IMG/VR virus record: IMGVR_UViG_3300034024_000020
Span: 1-64,000 of that record
Source: a virus
Direction: 5' to 3' (one strand)
DNA: 64,000 nucleotides
Positions within the stretch are counted from its first letter, which is position 1, and the number at the start of each line of letters is the position of its first letter. The position numbers were made by a program, and so were the translations under genes. The notes under the pieces were generated by a model, which did not search any database, had not been told where the DNA came from, and worked only from the letters and a program-made list of their open reading frames with translations. Shown one piece after another: positions 22,593-30,130 of this stretch.

Positions 22593-23112
22593 AGGAATGG
22601 ATGTAAGCCTGTATCCCCACATGGGTTATACAGAGGACGAAGTCACTTTCCCACTTTACAATTTTGGTGGGAAGCGTACCGGCTTACTTCGGTACAAACC
22701 AAGCGTCGGTAAGGATCGACGAAATGACCCGAAAAGCACGAGATATTATACCTTTATAGCAGATAAGGGGGAAATCGGAGTATTCGGACTTGAAAGCTTG
22801 GATTTTTCTAAGACAATCTATCTTGTAGGAGGCATGTTCAAAGCTTCTACTTTACATCGTCTTGGATTTGCAGCACTCCATGTTTCAGCGGTTTCTTATA
22901 AAGTGTTGAAACCCCAGTTACGCCTGCTCCGCAGGCCCTATCTGGCAATCGGAGACAATGACGATGAAGGTCGTCAATTCGTACGAAGATATGGAGGTTT
23001 CACAAGTCCTGTGGACGTTGATGAAATGTCTGATAGAGATGTTCTGGAAATGCTAAAGGCCGGGGATTACTCCCCGGCCTTTCTTATTTGTAGAAAAGAT
23101 GATTGCCAATAG
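22570..23112 (+). CDS. Toprim-like primase-related protein, degenerate
   Basis: A 180-aa protein outlining a Toprim domain: IYLVGGMFKASTLHRLGFAA (where active enzymes have xVEGxxD) and YLAIGDNDDEGRQF (DxDxxG). The catalytic Glu of the first motif is Gly here, so nucleotidyl transfer is doubtful. No CHC2 zinc finger, unlike the true primase at 59.9 kb. The last codons run through a terminator hairpin and overlap the convergent hydrolase gene by 29 bases. Confidence 0.7.
   Translation: MLEHLKARGMDVSLYPHMGYTEDEVTFPLYNFGGKRTGLLRYKPSVGKDRRNDPKSTRYYTFIADKGEIGVFGLESLDFSKTIYLVGGMFKASTLHRLGFAALHVSAVSYKVLKPQLRLLRRPYLAIGDNDDEGRQFVRRYGGFTSPVDVDEMSDRDVLEMLKAGDYSPAFLICRKDDCQ
23056..23086. terminator. Bidirectional terminator in overlapping gene ends
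   Basis: AAAGGCCGGGG, loop ATTA, CTCCCCGGCCTTT. T-runs on both strands; it serves the convergent plus and minus operons. Confidence 0.85.
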
Positions 23113-23446
23113 AAGTAACAAATTTATGAGGCCATTTCACTCTAGCATGTTTTGCTTTGAAGTAAAGGGACCCTCTAGTAAGATCATAGCCTCTATTAGC
23201 TGCGGCCCTCATGGAATCTAACCATTGACTTCCGCCTCCAGTTCTGTATTTGAACTGTCCGCGTTGTCTAACGATTTCACAAGGACTCTTCTTCTGTTTT
23301 TTAGCTCGATTCATAATTACGTGTGCAACAGCTTGCTTACCAGCAAAACTTTCAGCACGGGCTTCTGCATAGATAGCCTGTGCCATGCAATGATTTTGTA
23401 TATCCAATAAAAAATGAAGGGGACCTTGCGGCCCCCTTCTCCTCAC
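23084..23446 (-). CDS. SleB-type cell wall hydrolase (endolysin)
   Basis: From the GTG at 23446, 120 aa; a TTG start about 17 codons later (MDIQNHCMAQ) is possible. QAIYAEARAESFAGKQAVAHVIMNRAK near 23-49 is the SleB core with the presumed catalytic Glu in EAR, then SPCEIVRQRGQFKY. These enzymes cut peptidoglycan glycan strands. With the spanins at 27.3-28.0 kb it is the likely lysis enzyme. No signal peptide, so it needs a holin; several small membrane proteins nearby could serve. A terminator lies around its start, so its expression may depend on read-through. Confidence 0.85.
   Translation of the reverse strand: MRRRGPQGPLHFLLDIQNHCMAQAIYAEARAESFAGKQAVAHVIMNRAKKQKKSPCEIVRQRGQFKYRTGGGSQWLDSMRAAANRGYDLTRGSLYFKAKHARVKWPHKFVTSIGNHLFYK
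23408..23440 (-). terminator. Terminator between bS21 and the hydrolase (minus strand)
   Basis: Minus strand: AAGGGG, loop GCCGCAAGGT, CCCCTT, then CATTTTTTA. It would lower transcription into the hydrolase gene. Confidence 0.7.
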
Positions 23447-23628
23447 TTGCTTGCCATCTCGCGTCTATGGCGGGCTATAGCCGCTCTTTTCTTTCGTCGA
23501 CGCTTGTCACTAGGCTTTTCATAGAAGCGCTTCTCTTGTAGCGCTCGGAAGACTCCCTCTTCCATGAGCTTGCGCTTTAGTACGCGCATAGCCCTATCAA
23601 CATTGTTATTTCTAACCTCAACTCGCAT
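23443..23628 (-). CDS. rpsU: Ribosomal protein bS21 homologue
   Basis: A 61-aa protein that reads like bacterial S21 from end to end: RVEVRNNNVDRAMRVLKRKL, then REKRF-type KRFYEKPSDKRRRKKRAAIARHRR. bS21 sits on the 30S platform near the anti-Shine-Dalgarno and is known in several phages, where it may replace the host copy and favour phage mRNAs. Its stop overlaps the hydrolase start and its start overlaps the MazG-like gene. Confidence 0.93.
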   Translation of the reverse strand: MRVEVRNNNVDRAMRVLKRKLMEEGVFRALQEKRFYEKPSDKRRRKKRAAIARHRREMASK

Positions 23629-24002
23629 TAGATTTTCTTTCCATTATCCTTGAGTCGGTTTTCAATTTTATGGTCTTCTCTAGTGATATTATAAGCACAC
23701 TTTTCTACAAGTGCATTTCCAATATCTAAACCATAACCTGCACAATAGTCCAGGATTCTGATTATAGCGTCCGCCATTTCCACAACTTCCATTGGATAAT
23801 GTGGTAATTTGTCGTCCGCTAGATTCTTCCTAACGCCTTCTAGGGCTTCGGAAACTTCTGAATGAATTAGAGCTATAGTCTCTCCCTTGTTTCTAACAAG
23901 TGGCTCACCTGTATGGATATCCGTCCACCACTTTTCGTTGTGGTGATGAATGGTTCCAGCTAATTCGTTCAATATGTCTGCAAATTCTTGCCTATAGTTC
24001 AT
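23628..24002 (-). CDS. MazG-like nucleotide pyrophosphohydrolase (124 aa)
   Basis: All-helical with the MazG/dUTPase-2-type metal pattern: IHSEVSEALEGVRK near 47-60 (ExxE) and EVVEMADAIIRILDY near 72-86 (ExxD). Family members hydrolyse dNTPs or (p)ppGpp-linked nucleotides to monophosphate. Central to the minus operon. Confidence 0.8.
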   Translation of the reverse strand: MNYRQEFADILNELAGTIHHHNEKWWTDIHTGEPLVRNKGETIALIHSEVSEALEGVRKNLADDKLPHYPMEVVEMADAIIRILDYCAGYGLDIGNALVEKCAYNITREDHKIENRLKDNGKKI

Positions 24003-24214
24003 TTAACTCCCATCAGCATAAGCTGAAGTTGAGTCACGATCACACTAAGTTGATGATTGTACGTTTCCGTAGTTACATCAACTCCGTGATCGTGACAGAA
24101 TGTGGTAATTTGATCAGTAGCGAAATTCATCACGTCCTGATTCCGGCTCTCTTTAGTTTCCAGATGATCAGCTTCTTCGAAGTCATCAATAGGAAGTGCT
24201 ACAACGTTGCTCAA
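23999..24214 (-). CDS. Small unknown protein (71 aa)
   Basis: MSNVVALPIDDFEEADHLET, acidic start and helical end. Overlaps both neighbours by 4 bases. Confidence 0.6.
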   Translation of the reverse strand: MSNVVALPIDDFEEADHLETKESRNQDVMNFATDQITTFCHDHGVDVTTETYNHQLSVIVTQLQLMLMGVK

Positions 24215-24411
24215 CGTACAACCCTCAAATAAGGAGCGCGTCGGTTAGTATCGAAATCAAGATTAGCCTCCAAAGTGGCAACCTTCTTTCCCTCTAGCCG
24301 AGCTTCCAATTTATCAAAAAGTCTTTGAGTTGCGTCTCGTGGAGTCTTCGTACGAACGCTTCTACGCGTTCCATTCGAAATCTTCTTCGCTCTACGTTTC
24401 TTAGTACCCAA
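24211..24411 (-). CDS. Small basic protein (66 aa)
   Basis: TTG start. Very basic N-terminus (GTKKRRAKKISNGTRRSVR), possibly nucleic-acid binding. Overlaps the stop of the 24401 gene. Confidence 0.55.
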   Translation of the reverse strand: MGTKKRRAKKISNGTRRSVRTKTPRDATQRLFDKLEARLEGKKVATLEANLDFDTNRRAPYLRVVR

Positions 24412-24571
24412 AGGTCCATCCTCTCTTTCTTAGATAGTATATTTGACTGTAAATCGCAGTCTCCGATCTACCCGGCAGTTTCTCTCGAAGTTCTGACAGG
24501 GGAACAATACCGTAATACTTCTTCAGAACGATGCGTTCCGCCAAAGACCACGGTCTTTTCTCATATTTCAT
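24401..24571 (-). CDS. SANT/Myb-like small HTH protein (56 aa)
   Basis: MKYEKRPWSLAERIVLKKYY, then LSELREKLPGRSETAIYSQIYYLRKRG. This is the W...E...L...Y...L-x-x-R-S-x-x-A-I outline of a Myb/SANT helix triplet. Its ATG lies only 5 bases after the -10 box, so the mRNA is probably leaderless. First gene of the minus operon and perhaps its regulator. Confidence 0.65.
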   Translation of the reverse strand: MKYEKRPWSLAERIVLKKYYGIVPLSELREKLPGRSETAIYSQIYYLRKRGWTFGY

Positions 24572-24576
24572 GTCCC

Positions 24577-24605
24577 ATTATACACAACATAGACCTCGAA
24601 GTCAA
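24577..24605 (-). promoter_or_regulatory. Phage promoter of the minus operon
   Basis: Minus strand: AAAATAGTTC, TTGACT (24605-24600), 17 bp, TATAAT (24582-24577), GGGAC then ATG. Divergent from the promoter at 24650. Confidence 0.92.
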
Positions 24606-24649
24606 GAACTATTTTAGGTTAGGGATGCAACCACAACTGAATAAATGTC

Positions 24650-24678
24650 TTGACTTGAACTACTGAACACGCTATAAT
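24650..24678 (+). promoter_or_regulatory. Phage promoter
   Basis: AAATGTC, TTGACT (24650-24655), 17 bp, TATAAT (24673-24678), GGG. Starts 24702-25552. Confidence 0.9.
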
Positions 24679-24701
24679 GGGACTCAATAAGGGAGATTTG
24701 A

Positions 24702-25175
24702 ATGCCTAGTAATCCGATGGATTTTGTCCGTGATTTCCTCAATTATGTGGAGAAAGAGGGCGTCTACGATCATTTCGATAGAGACAGTCAGAAAATGGTG
24801 ACGTCTCCCGGTGTGCAAGTACTGATTAAAGATGCTAGGAGTTACTTACCTCCTAAGCTTAAGGGTAAGCAGGCTGCTACTCTTATGCGCGATCTGCCGG
24901 ATGAGATGCGTGAGAAGCTTATTGAAAAGAGTGACAGGGAGCGAGTCGTAGACTTGCGAACTGCGTTCGCCCGTAAGCAAGCCGAAAACGGTGGAGCTCG
25001 CGGAGTCCTGGAACGTCTAGTAGCTTCTGTAAATGAGGGCTTCGATCAGGAGGAGTTTGAGAAAATCCTTCGAGATGCTAAGGGCCTTGTTGCAGGGCCG
25101 GAGACTGTTTATAACAGCGCGGAGGAAGTTAATGAGTCAACAGACGCTCCTGAACAAACTACAGTCACTACGTAA
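24702..25175 (+). CDS. Unknown helical protein (157 aa)
   Basis: Mostly helical with mixed charge; a basic middle (LPPKLKGKQAATLMRD) and an acidic Thr-rich tail. No family recognised. Confidence 0.65.
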   Translation: MPSNPMDFVRDFLNYVEKEGVYDHFDRDSQKMVTSPGVQVLIKDARSYLPPKLKGKQAATLMRDLPDEMREKLIEKSDRERVVDLRTAFARKQAENGGARGVLERLVASVNEGFDQEEFEKILRDAKGLVAGPETVYNSAEEVNESTDAPEQTTVTT

Positions 25176-25320
25176 TCTATCGTACATTATGGCGCTTCAT
25201 GCGGCTGATGTAAATGCGGGTGTAGGGGATCAGAAAGCTTTAACAAAAGCTATTGCAGATTTCCTTGAAAAAGAAAGAGAAATAATGAAACTCGAAGCAG
25301 ATATGAGGTACTATGCGTAA
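25132..25320 (+). CDS. Small helical protein (62 aa)
   Basis: GGAGGAAGTTA before the ATG: MSQQTLLNKLQSLRNLSYIM. Overlaps the upstream gene by 44 bases; the strong ribosome binding site supports it. Confidence 0.6.
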   Translation: MSQQTLLNKLQSLRNLSYIMALHAADVNAGVGDQKALTKAIADFLEKEREIMKLEADMRYYA

Positions 25321-25552
25321 AACTATTGCACAACGACTCCAACTAGATAATTGTCGGAAGCTTCCGAACGATGCTACTGCACAGGAAATTGCAGATATGC
25401 ATAAGATTAAGTTGGGTAAGAAGGCTCGACTTAGGCAGCGCTACATCCCTGATCCAGAGCATATCTTTGCCAATATCTCGGTAAATCACCCAGATTATGG
25501 CATGACTCCTAGGGAGCATGCCGCAGCTAAGGCCGCTCGGGCCAACACTTAA
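25313..25552 (+). CDS. Small basic protein (79 aa)
   Basis: MRKTIAQRLQLDNCRKLPND; Lys and Arg-rich. Last gene before the tmRNA transcript promoter. Confidence 0.6.
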   Translation: MRKTIAQRLQLDNCRKLPNDATAQEIADMHKIKLGKKARLRQRYIPDPEHIFANISVNHPDYGMTPREHAAAKAARANT

Positions 25553-25560
25553 AATAGTTC

Positions 25561-25589
25561 TTGACAGGGGGCTCAAAATCTTGTATTAT
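25561..25589 (+). promoter_or_regulatory. Phage promoter, TATTAT variant
   Basis: ATAGTTC, TTGACA (25561-25566), 17 bp, TATTAT (25584-25589), GGG. Would transcribe 25619 and the tmRNA. Confidence 0.9.
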
Positions 25590-25618
25590 GGGTCTTCAGA
25601 ACGGGAAAAGGATTAAAA

Positions 25619-25891
25619 ATGGAAGAGCAAGAAACTAACATTCTCAATCTTATCGCTGATATTCGCACTCTTGGCGATGATCTAGAAGAGCGTAGCGAAG
25701 AGCTGGCAAAGCTTGAAGGACAGGTTGAAGATACGAAGGAAGATGTAGAGCATCTTCGTGCTGAAATTCGTGCTAAGCGAGATCAGCTAGACGGAATTCT
25801 CGATGAGCTTATTCCTGACCGTCAGGAAGAGGACCGAGGTAGTGGTTACGGCAATTTTGACCTTGTAAGTCCGATTCGCAGTAACTATTAA
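25619..25891 (+). CDS. Acidic coiled-coil protein (90 aa)
   Basis: Residues 3-65 are one long heptad region (DIRTLGDDLEERSEELAKLE). Directly ahead of the tmRNA. Confidence 0.65.
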   Translation: MEEQETNILNLIADIRTLGDDLEERSEELAKLEGQVEDTKEDVEHLRAEIRAKRDQLDGILDELIPDRQEEDRGSGYGNFDLVSPIRSNY

Positions 25892-25892
25892 G

Positions 25893-26250
25893 ATATAGTC
25901 GTTGACGACTGTAGTAAAAGCCGGAGGATACGCGGGTTCAACTCCCGCCACCTCCACCAAAACAAGACCGCCTTTTGCGCAGAGGGTAGCTAGGTTGGCA
26001 GGGTGGCTCGCGCAGCTGTCCGACAGGTTCGAGTCCTGAGTGTCTTGTTTTGATGGGGGTGAACTGGGATCGACCGAGGGCGGAATAAGCAATCTGAGAC
26101 TATTGACTGGCAAAGTGCCATAAGTAAAGGCAAATGATAATGAGCCTATGGAGGAAATGGAGCTTCGCCTAGCGGCGTAAGCTCTCTCCGGGGACTGGCC
26201 CACCTGTCACAACAACGGGCCAACAAGCCGCGAGGCATCATTAGAAGCAG
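25893..26250 (+). ncRNA. ssrA: Circularly permuted two-piece tmRNA
   Basis: The acceptor piece comes first: T-arm GCGGG-TTCAACT-CCCGC (25932-25948), 3' acceptor strand CACCTCC (25949-25955), A, encoded CCA (25957-25959). The coding piece follows after a spacer: 5' acceptor strand GGGGGTG (26055-26061), then the tmRNA start signature GAACTGGGATCGAC. The two strands form a 7-bp stem with one G-T pair. The tag frame at 26130-26180 reads ANDNEPMEEMELRLAA-stop, a proper ClpXP-type tag ending. Downstream GGCCC/GGGCC pairing fits a pseudoknot. tmRNA with SmpB frees stalled ribosomes. The permuted form is known from alphaproteobacteria, some cyanobacteria and some betaproteobacteria. Confidence 0.92.
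25959..26054 (+). other. tmRNA intervening segment with tRNA-like fold
   Basis: Bracketed by a perfect 10-bp inverted repeat, AAAACAAGAC and GTCTTGTTTT. Inside, CAGG-TTCGAGT-CCTG is a T-arm look-alike. It would be cut out when the two tmRNA pieces mature. Confidence 0.6.
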
Positions 26251-26258
26251 GAGAAGCA

Positions 26259-26498
26259 ATGTTAACAGTAAAAATACGTAATAAAGACGGAAATGAGAAT
26301 ATAATTGAAGCAACCAGCGTAGAATGGATCGAGAAGCCCACACAGGGTGAAGTAGGTCACATTATGCCTGGTGTTTTGGCACATCTGCCCAACGGAGGTT
26401 GTTCAGAATATTTGCTAGACGATAATCCCGGTATGACTATCTGGGTTATGAATAGAGCGGGTGCAACAGTTTCTAACTACATTTTTGGTGAGAGATAA
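26259..26498 (+). CDS. Small unknown protein (79 aa)
   Basis: AGGAGAAGCA before the ATG. MLTVKIRNKDGNENIIEATS, strand-rich. Right after the tmRNA on the same transcript. Confidence 0.65.
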   Translation: MLTVKIRNKDGNENIIEATSVEWIEKPTQGEVGHIMPGVLAHLPNGGCSEYLLDDNPGMTIWVMNRAGATVSNYIFGER

Positions 26499-26698
26499 TG
26501 GGGCATTACTCTGACCTAATGGAAGAAGACGATCGACGACAAAGAGCAGCGGATGCGGAGCGTCGAGAACAGAAAGGGAACGAAGTCCTAAAAAGAACTA
26601 GAGTTCTATTTCATGGCGTAGGAATGCTAGACCGACATATTGATATGAAGGTCGCAGAATTAGAAGGCTTAATCCTTAGATATATCAGGGGTGGCTAA
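26498..26698 (+). CDS. Small charged helical protein (66 aa)
   Basis: MGHYSDLMEEDDRRQRAADA; many Arg and Glu. ATG overlaps the upstream stop. Confidence 0.6.
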   Translation: MGHYSDLMEEDDRRQRAADAERREQKGNEVLKRTRVLFHGVGMLDRHIDMKVAELEGLILRYIRGG

Positions 26699-26727
26699 TT
26701 TAACATGAAAGGCGGTGAAAACCATAT

Positions 26728-27330
26728 ATGGCCACCTCTGATAACGTACTAGACTATCATAGATATATGAAGCAATTTTTGCAGGAATATCCTGTGAGTT
26801 TTAAATCAGTAAGGCCTTCAGGCCCTGCTATTTCTATGATGCGTGATAATTGTGCAACAAGTGTAGAGCCTGTTTTTACAACAGTATATAAAAGACGGGT
26901 AGCAACTAACCCTTGTAGTGAACTAATTTTTGATTGGAGTGATATGAATAAAGAAATTGATAGGACCCCTCATAGTCGCCGTAACTATGAGAATGGAATA
27001 AGAGCTAACGGACAAGTGCGAGGCAGCATTCTAGGTCGTAGTTTAAGGGCGGATGTAGAGATTAACGACTACAACGTTCTAATTTCTATGGAACTACCCG
27101 GTGTAGAGCAGGAAAGAATTTCAGTTCGAAGAATTGATGACGTTTTGCGCGTAACCGTTCGTCCGGAAGATACAGAGACTGTTGATGTTTGCACTCAGCA
27201 GTATAACAGTAAGGTTATTGAATATATTCTCGACCCACTAGAAGTGGTAGAGCATATTGAGCTTGACCTAGGAGTTCTCACAATCGTCACCACACGTGGT
27301 ACGGATGTAGAGGATTATGAGATCGACTAA
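26728..27330 (+). CDS. Hsp20/alpha-crystallin-domain protein (200 aa)
   Basis: Residues about 105-195 follow the Hsp20 fold: ADVEINDYNVLISMELPGVEQERISVRRI then VLRVTVRPED, and LDLGVLTIVTT near the end in place of the AxxxxGVLxIxxPK signature. An N-terminal arm of about 100 residues precedes it. Small heat-shock proteins hold unfolding proteins; in T4-like phages and cyanophages a similar protein occurs near structural genes. Its place here, before the spanins, does not fix its role. Confidence 0.75.
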   Translation: MATSDNVLDYHRYMKQFLQEYPVSFKSVRPSGPAISMMRDNCATSVEPVFTTVYKRRVATNPCSELIFDWSDMNKEIDRTPHSRRNYENGIRANGQVRGSILGRSLRADVEINDYNVLISMELPGVEQERISVRRIDDVLRVTVRPEDTETVDVCTQQYNSKVIEYILDPLEVVEHIELDLGVLTIVTTRGTDVEDYEID

Positions 27331-27926
27331 TGCCATTATGGTTACTAGGCTTCTGGGGTAAATGGGGTAGAAAATTGATGGTGGGGGCGGCTATTCTAGC
27401 CGTCCTCGCCGGTCTTGTTTTCGCTGTCCATCAAATAGGCTACCAGAAAGGTCATAACGAATCAAAAGTAGCTATAGCTAAATATGAAGCGGGTGTACAA
27501 AAGCTAAGAGCAGATTTAGCGGTTGAAAGAGGCAAAGTAGACACTAAAGTTGTTACTGAATACCTTACAAAGCGTGAAACAGAAACAGTTGTAGAATATC
27601 GCAACAGAGACGTAATTCGCAACGCTGTGGTTTCCCGTCCAGAAAATCTTAGTAAGGGATGGGTTTATGCCCATAACCAAGCTACTAAAGGTCAGATTGT
27701 AGAGTTTGATCTTGCTAAGATAGGTACTCCATCAATTGTAAGAGATGTTGATGCTCTAGATATTATTCAACAGAATTACGCTATCGCTCGTAGAAACAAA
27801 GCTAAGCTAGACGGACTTCAGTCATGGGTTCGAGAAACAGGAAAAGCATATGAACAGGTTAATCGTAATCGCACTTCTGGTAGCGACAGCAGCGTGCAAC
27901 AGCCCCGCAAAACTTCCCGCCCCTGA
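27330..27926 (+). CDS. Inner-membrane spanin (Rz-like)
   Basis: A 198-aa protein: hydrophobic anchor at about 15-35 (MVGAAILAVLAGLVFAVHQ), then a long helical periplasmic part (EAGVQKLRADLAVERGKV). A lipoprotein frame is nested in its 3' end, the classic Rz/Rz1 arrangement. It spans the periplasm with its partner and fuses the membranes at lysis. ATG overlaps the Hsp20 stop. Confidence 0.85.
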   Translation: MPLWLLGFWGKWGRKLMVGAAILAVLAGLVFAVHQIGYQKGHNESKVAIAKYEAGVQKLRADLAVERGKVDTKVVTEYLTKRETETVVEYRNRDVIRNAVVSRPENLSKGWVYAHNQATKGQIVEFDLAKIGTPSIVRDVDALDIIQQNYAIARRNKAKLDGLQSWVRETGKAYEQVNRNRTSGSDSSVQQPRKTSRP

Positions 27927-28023
27927 ACTAGAGTGGCGTAATCCTCCTGAGCAGTTAATGACTCCAGGAGAGGACCTTAAACCAATAGAGGAGAAACCAA
28001 AGCCGAATGTCGGACGTAAATAA
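27850..28023 (+). CDS. Outer-membrane spanin lipoprotein (Rz1-like)
   Basis: A 57-aa frame overlapping the Rz-like gene by 77 bases: MNRLIVIALLVATAACNSP has a signal peptide and lipobox ATAAC, so Cys16 would carry lipid. The mature part is Pro-rich (KLPAPELEWRNPPEQL, EKPKP), typical of Rz1. Its end overlaps the next start at 28007. Confidence 0.88.
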   Translation: MNRLIVIALLVATAACNSPAKLPAPELEWRNPPEQLMTPGEDLKPIEEKPKPNVGRK

Positions 28024-28462
28024 AACTTTAGAAGAAAGAGGCGCTCGCTACGGCAGCTTCGAAGATCATGCAGTTATCTCTCAAGGTCTTTTAGATGCTA
28101 TCAGAAAACTTGCAGCTTGGGAAAAACTAGAGCCGGATATGCGCCAGGCCATTTCTACAATCTTCGATAAGATTGCTAGAATTATGAATGGCGATCCCTA
28201 TTACACAGATAACTGGCATGACATTCAAGGTTATGCGCGTCTAGTTGAAGCTAGATTGCTGAAAGCTGAAGAAGACCGAAAGGGAGTCCTTTTCGAAGAG
28301 CCAGCTGAAGCACCTGATGCGGGGTGGATTAAGCTACCAAAAGACCCGCCAAGAATCGAAATGACTATTCCTGAGAACTCTGAAGCTTTCAGAGAATGGG
28401 AAAGACGTCATAAAGGAGAAGTCGCTTCTTCAAGCGCCGTGACAAACGGCCTAACGGATTAA
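28007..28462 (+). CDS. DUF6378-like phage protein (151 aa)
   Basis: RGARYGSFEDHAVISQGL near 11-28, IFDKIARIMNGDP near 63-75 and DNWHDIQGYARL near 80-91 match the DUF6378 outline found in many phages. Function unknown. Confidence 0.75.
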   Translation: MSDVNKTLEERGARYGSFEDHAVISQGLLDAIRKLAAWEKLEPDMRQAISTIFDKIARIMNGDPYYTDNWHDIQGYARLVEARLLKAEEDRKGVLFEEPAEAPDAGWIKLPKDPPRIEMTIPENSEAFREWERRHKGEVASSSAVTNGLTD

Positions 28463-28463
28463 A

Positions 28464-28760
28464 ATGGCTGATAAAATTGTACGATTCAAGATGAGAGTCG
28501 TAGATAATGATAGAGACGAAGCAACGCTAGCTCGCGTAGTTATGAATAGTGTAACAGACACTACTACACCAAAGGATACGTCCGGGGTATATGTAGCGGG
28601 AGAGCCACAGAATGCTCTTCGTTTCAAGATTAAGAATCCAGAAGTTGCTGATCTATTTCATGTAGGGCAAGACTATTATGTCGACTTTACTGAAACTAAG
28701 CAGGAAGAAGGTAGTAATGACGACCCTGATTCAAATGTAGAGGGTACTACCAATTACTAA
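28464..28760 (+). CDS. Unknown protein (98 aa)
   Basis: Strand-rich (KIVRFKMRVVDNDRDEATLA), ends in an acidic tail. Possibly a small beta-barrel; no family recognised. Confidence 0.6.
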   Translation: MADKIVRFKMRVVDNDRDEATLARVVMNSVTDTTTPKDTSGVYVAGEPQNALRFKIKNPEVADLFHVGQDYYVDFTETKQEEGSNDDPDSNVEGTTNY

Positions 28761-28774
28761 ATTGAATTTAGTTC

Positions 28775-28803
28775 TTGACTCTGAACTAAAAACTTCGTAT
28801 AAT
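28775..28803 (+). promoter_or_regulatory. Phage promoter of the NAD operon
   Basis: ATTTAGTTC, TTGACT (28775-28780), 17 bp, TATAAT (28798-28803), GGG. Confidence 0.93.
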
Positions 28804-28831
28804 GGGTCATAAGAAAAGGGAGTCTTTTCAC

Positions 28832-29935
28832 ATGTTACATGATGCAGATAAAAACAAAAAGCGTCCAGGTGCTGAGCCTGCGACGCTTTCTGTCGTTAAG
28901 AAATATGATCTACTAGTCTTTATTGGTAGATTTCAGCCTCTTCATAAGGGTCATCAGGCCGTTATTGATAAGGCACTAGAACTCTCTAAGAGGGTCTTGG
29001 TTATAGCCGGTTCTATGGGCAAGGCCCGTTCCACGCGCAATCCGTTTACGTTCGACGAGCGTAAACATATGATCAATAGCGTCTATCCCGATGTAATCGT
29101 CCGCGGAATTTCCGATAGTGCGTATAACGACACTATGTGGGTTAACAACGTTCAGAAGATCGTTAAGGAAGTCAGCCTAGAAGTTGCTAATCCTGACGGT
29201 TTTCACAATAATGGCATCGCCGATCTAAATATTGGACTTATTGGTCATGAAAAGGATCATACGTCTTATTATCTTAAATTGTTCCCCCAGTGGGGCAACG
29301 AAGGCGTTGCACATGTCAACCCAATGAATGCTACGGCAATTCGAAATCAATGGTTCGAAGAGCCCGATCATCAGCGTTGGCAATGGGACGTCATTCTAGA
29401 CGACAATATCACTCGTTATATTATGAGCTTTGATAGGGAAATTTATCAGAAGCTTCGCGAGGAATATTACTACCTTAAAGCATATATGGAGGAATGGGGT
29501 GAAGGTCCACATCTCACTGGCGATAGCTTGGTTGAGGTGGGTGGCAACATTCTTCTCATTATCCGTGGCCAAGAATATGGTCATGGCTTGTACGCACTTC
29601 CCGGGGGCTTTCTTAAAAAGTACGAAAAGTTTCTTGACGGAGCCCTGCGAGAGCTTAGAGAAGAGACCCGGCTTAAAGTACCAGCTCCTGTTCTTAAGGG
29701 TTCGATCAAAGGATCCATGGTCTTTGATGATCCTCATCGCTCTGAGCGGGGTAGGATCGTTACTGTATGCCAACACATCGTATTGGAAAATGAGCTTAAT
29801 CTTCCTGAGGTTCGTGGTAGCGACGATGCCGAATGGGCTGGTTTTAGGCTGATTTCGGATATTGGTACTGAACTTACGGAAGACATGTTCTTCGAAGACC
29901 ATTTTCACATTATCAGAAAGATGCTAGGAATTTAA
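28832..29935 (+). CDS. Bifunctional NMN adenylyltransferase/Nudix hydrolase (NadM-type)
   Basis: A 367-aa protein; the ATG at 28832 is used because the one at 28802 is inside the -10 box. N-terminal nucleotidyltransferase: FIGRFQPLHKGHQAVI near 25-40 with the HxGH-like motif, and RSTRNPFTFDERKHMI. C-terminal Nudix box GGFLKKYEKFLDGALRELRE-E-T near 260-281 keeps the REXXEE core. The first domain makes NAD+ from NMN and ATP; the Nudix part probably cleaves ADP-ribose-like compounds. It works with the NAMPT gene that follows: nicotinamide to NMN to NAD+. Confidence 0.9.
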   Translation: MLHDADKNKKRPGAEPATLSVVKKYDLLVFIGRFQPLHKGHQAVIDKALELSKRVLVIAGSMGKARSTRNPFTFDERKHMINSVYPDVIVRGISDSAYNDTMWVNNVQKIVKEVSLEVANPDGFHNNGIADLNIGLIGHEKDHTSYYLKLFPQWGNEGVAHVNPMNATAIRNQWFEEPDHQRWQWDVILDDNITRYIMSFDREIYQKLREEYYYLKAYMEEWGEGPHLTGDSLVEVGGNILLIIRGQEYGHGLYALPGGFLKKYEKFLDGALRELREETRLKVPAPVLKGSIKGSMVFDDPHRSERGRIVTVCQHIVLENELNLPEVRGSDDAEWAGFRLISDIGTELTEDMFFEDHFHIIRKMLGI

Positions 29936-29936
29936 T

Positions 29937-30116
29937 TTGGCTTTTTATGTAGACGGCGGAGTTTTTACTGATACTGATTGGCAAAAGATCGAGCCCGGTA
30001 CAGAAGAAGTTTACGGACCTTACAAAACTTACGAAGAAGCTCTAGCCAAATGGCGGGGCGCGATGGGATGGAAGATTGACACTTGCACTCATCGCTTGTT
30101 TATTAAACTAATGTAG
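29937..30116 (+). CDS. Small unknown protein (59 aa)
   Basis: TTG start just after the NadM stop: MAFYVDGGVFTDTDWQKIEP. Located between the two NAD+ genes; a link to the pathway is only positional. Confidence 0.55.
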   Translation: MAFYVDGGVFTDTDWQKIEPGTEEVYGPYKTYEEALAKWRGAMGWKIDTCTHRLFIKLM

Positions 30117-30130
30117 AGGGAGTCTTTACA

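Noticed and set aside
28802-28831. ATG at the start of the NadM frame
   Set aside because: It is part of the -10 box TATAATGGG and cannot be in the mRNA. The same applies at 42651 and in several other frames.
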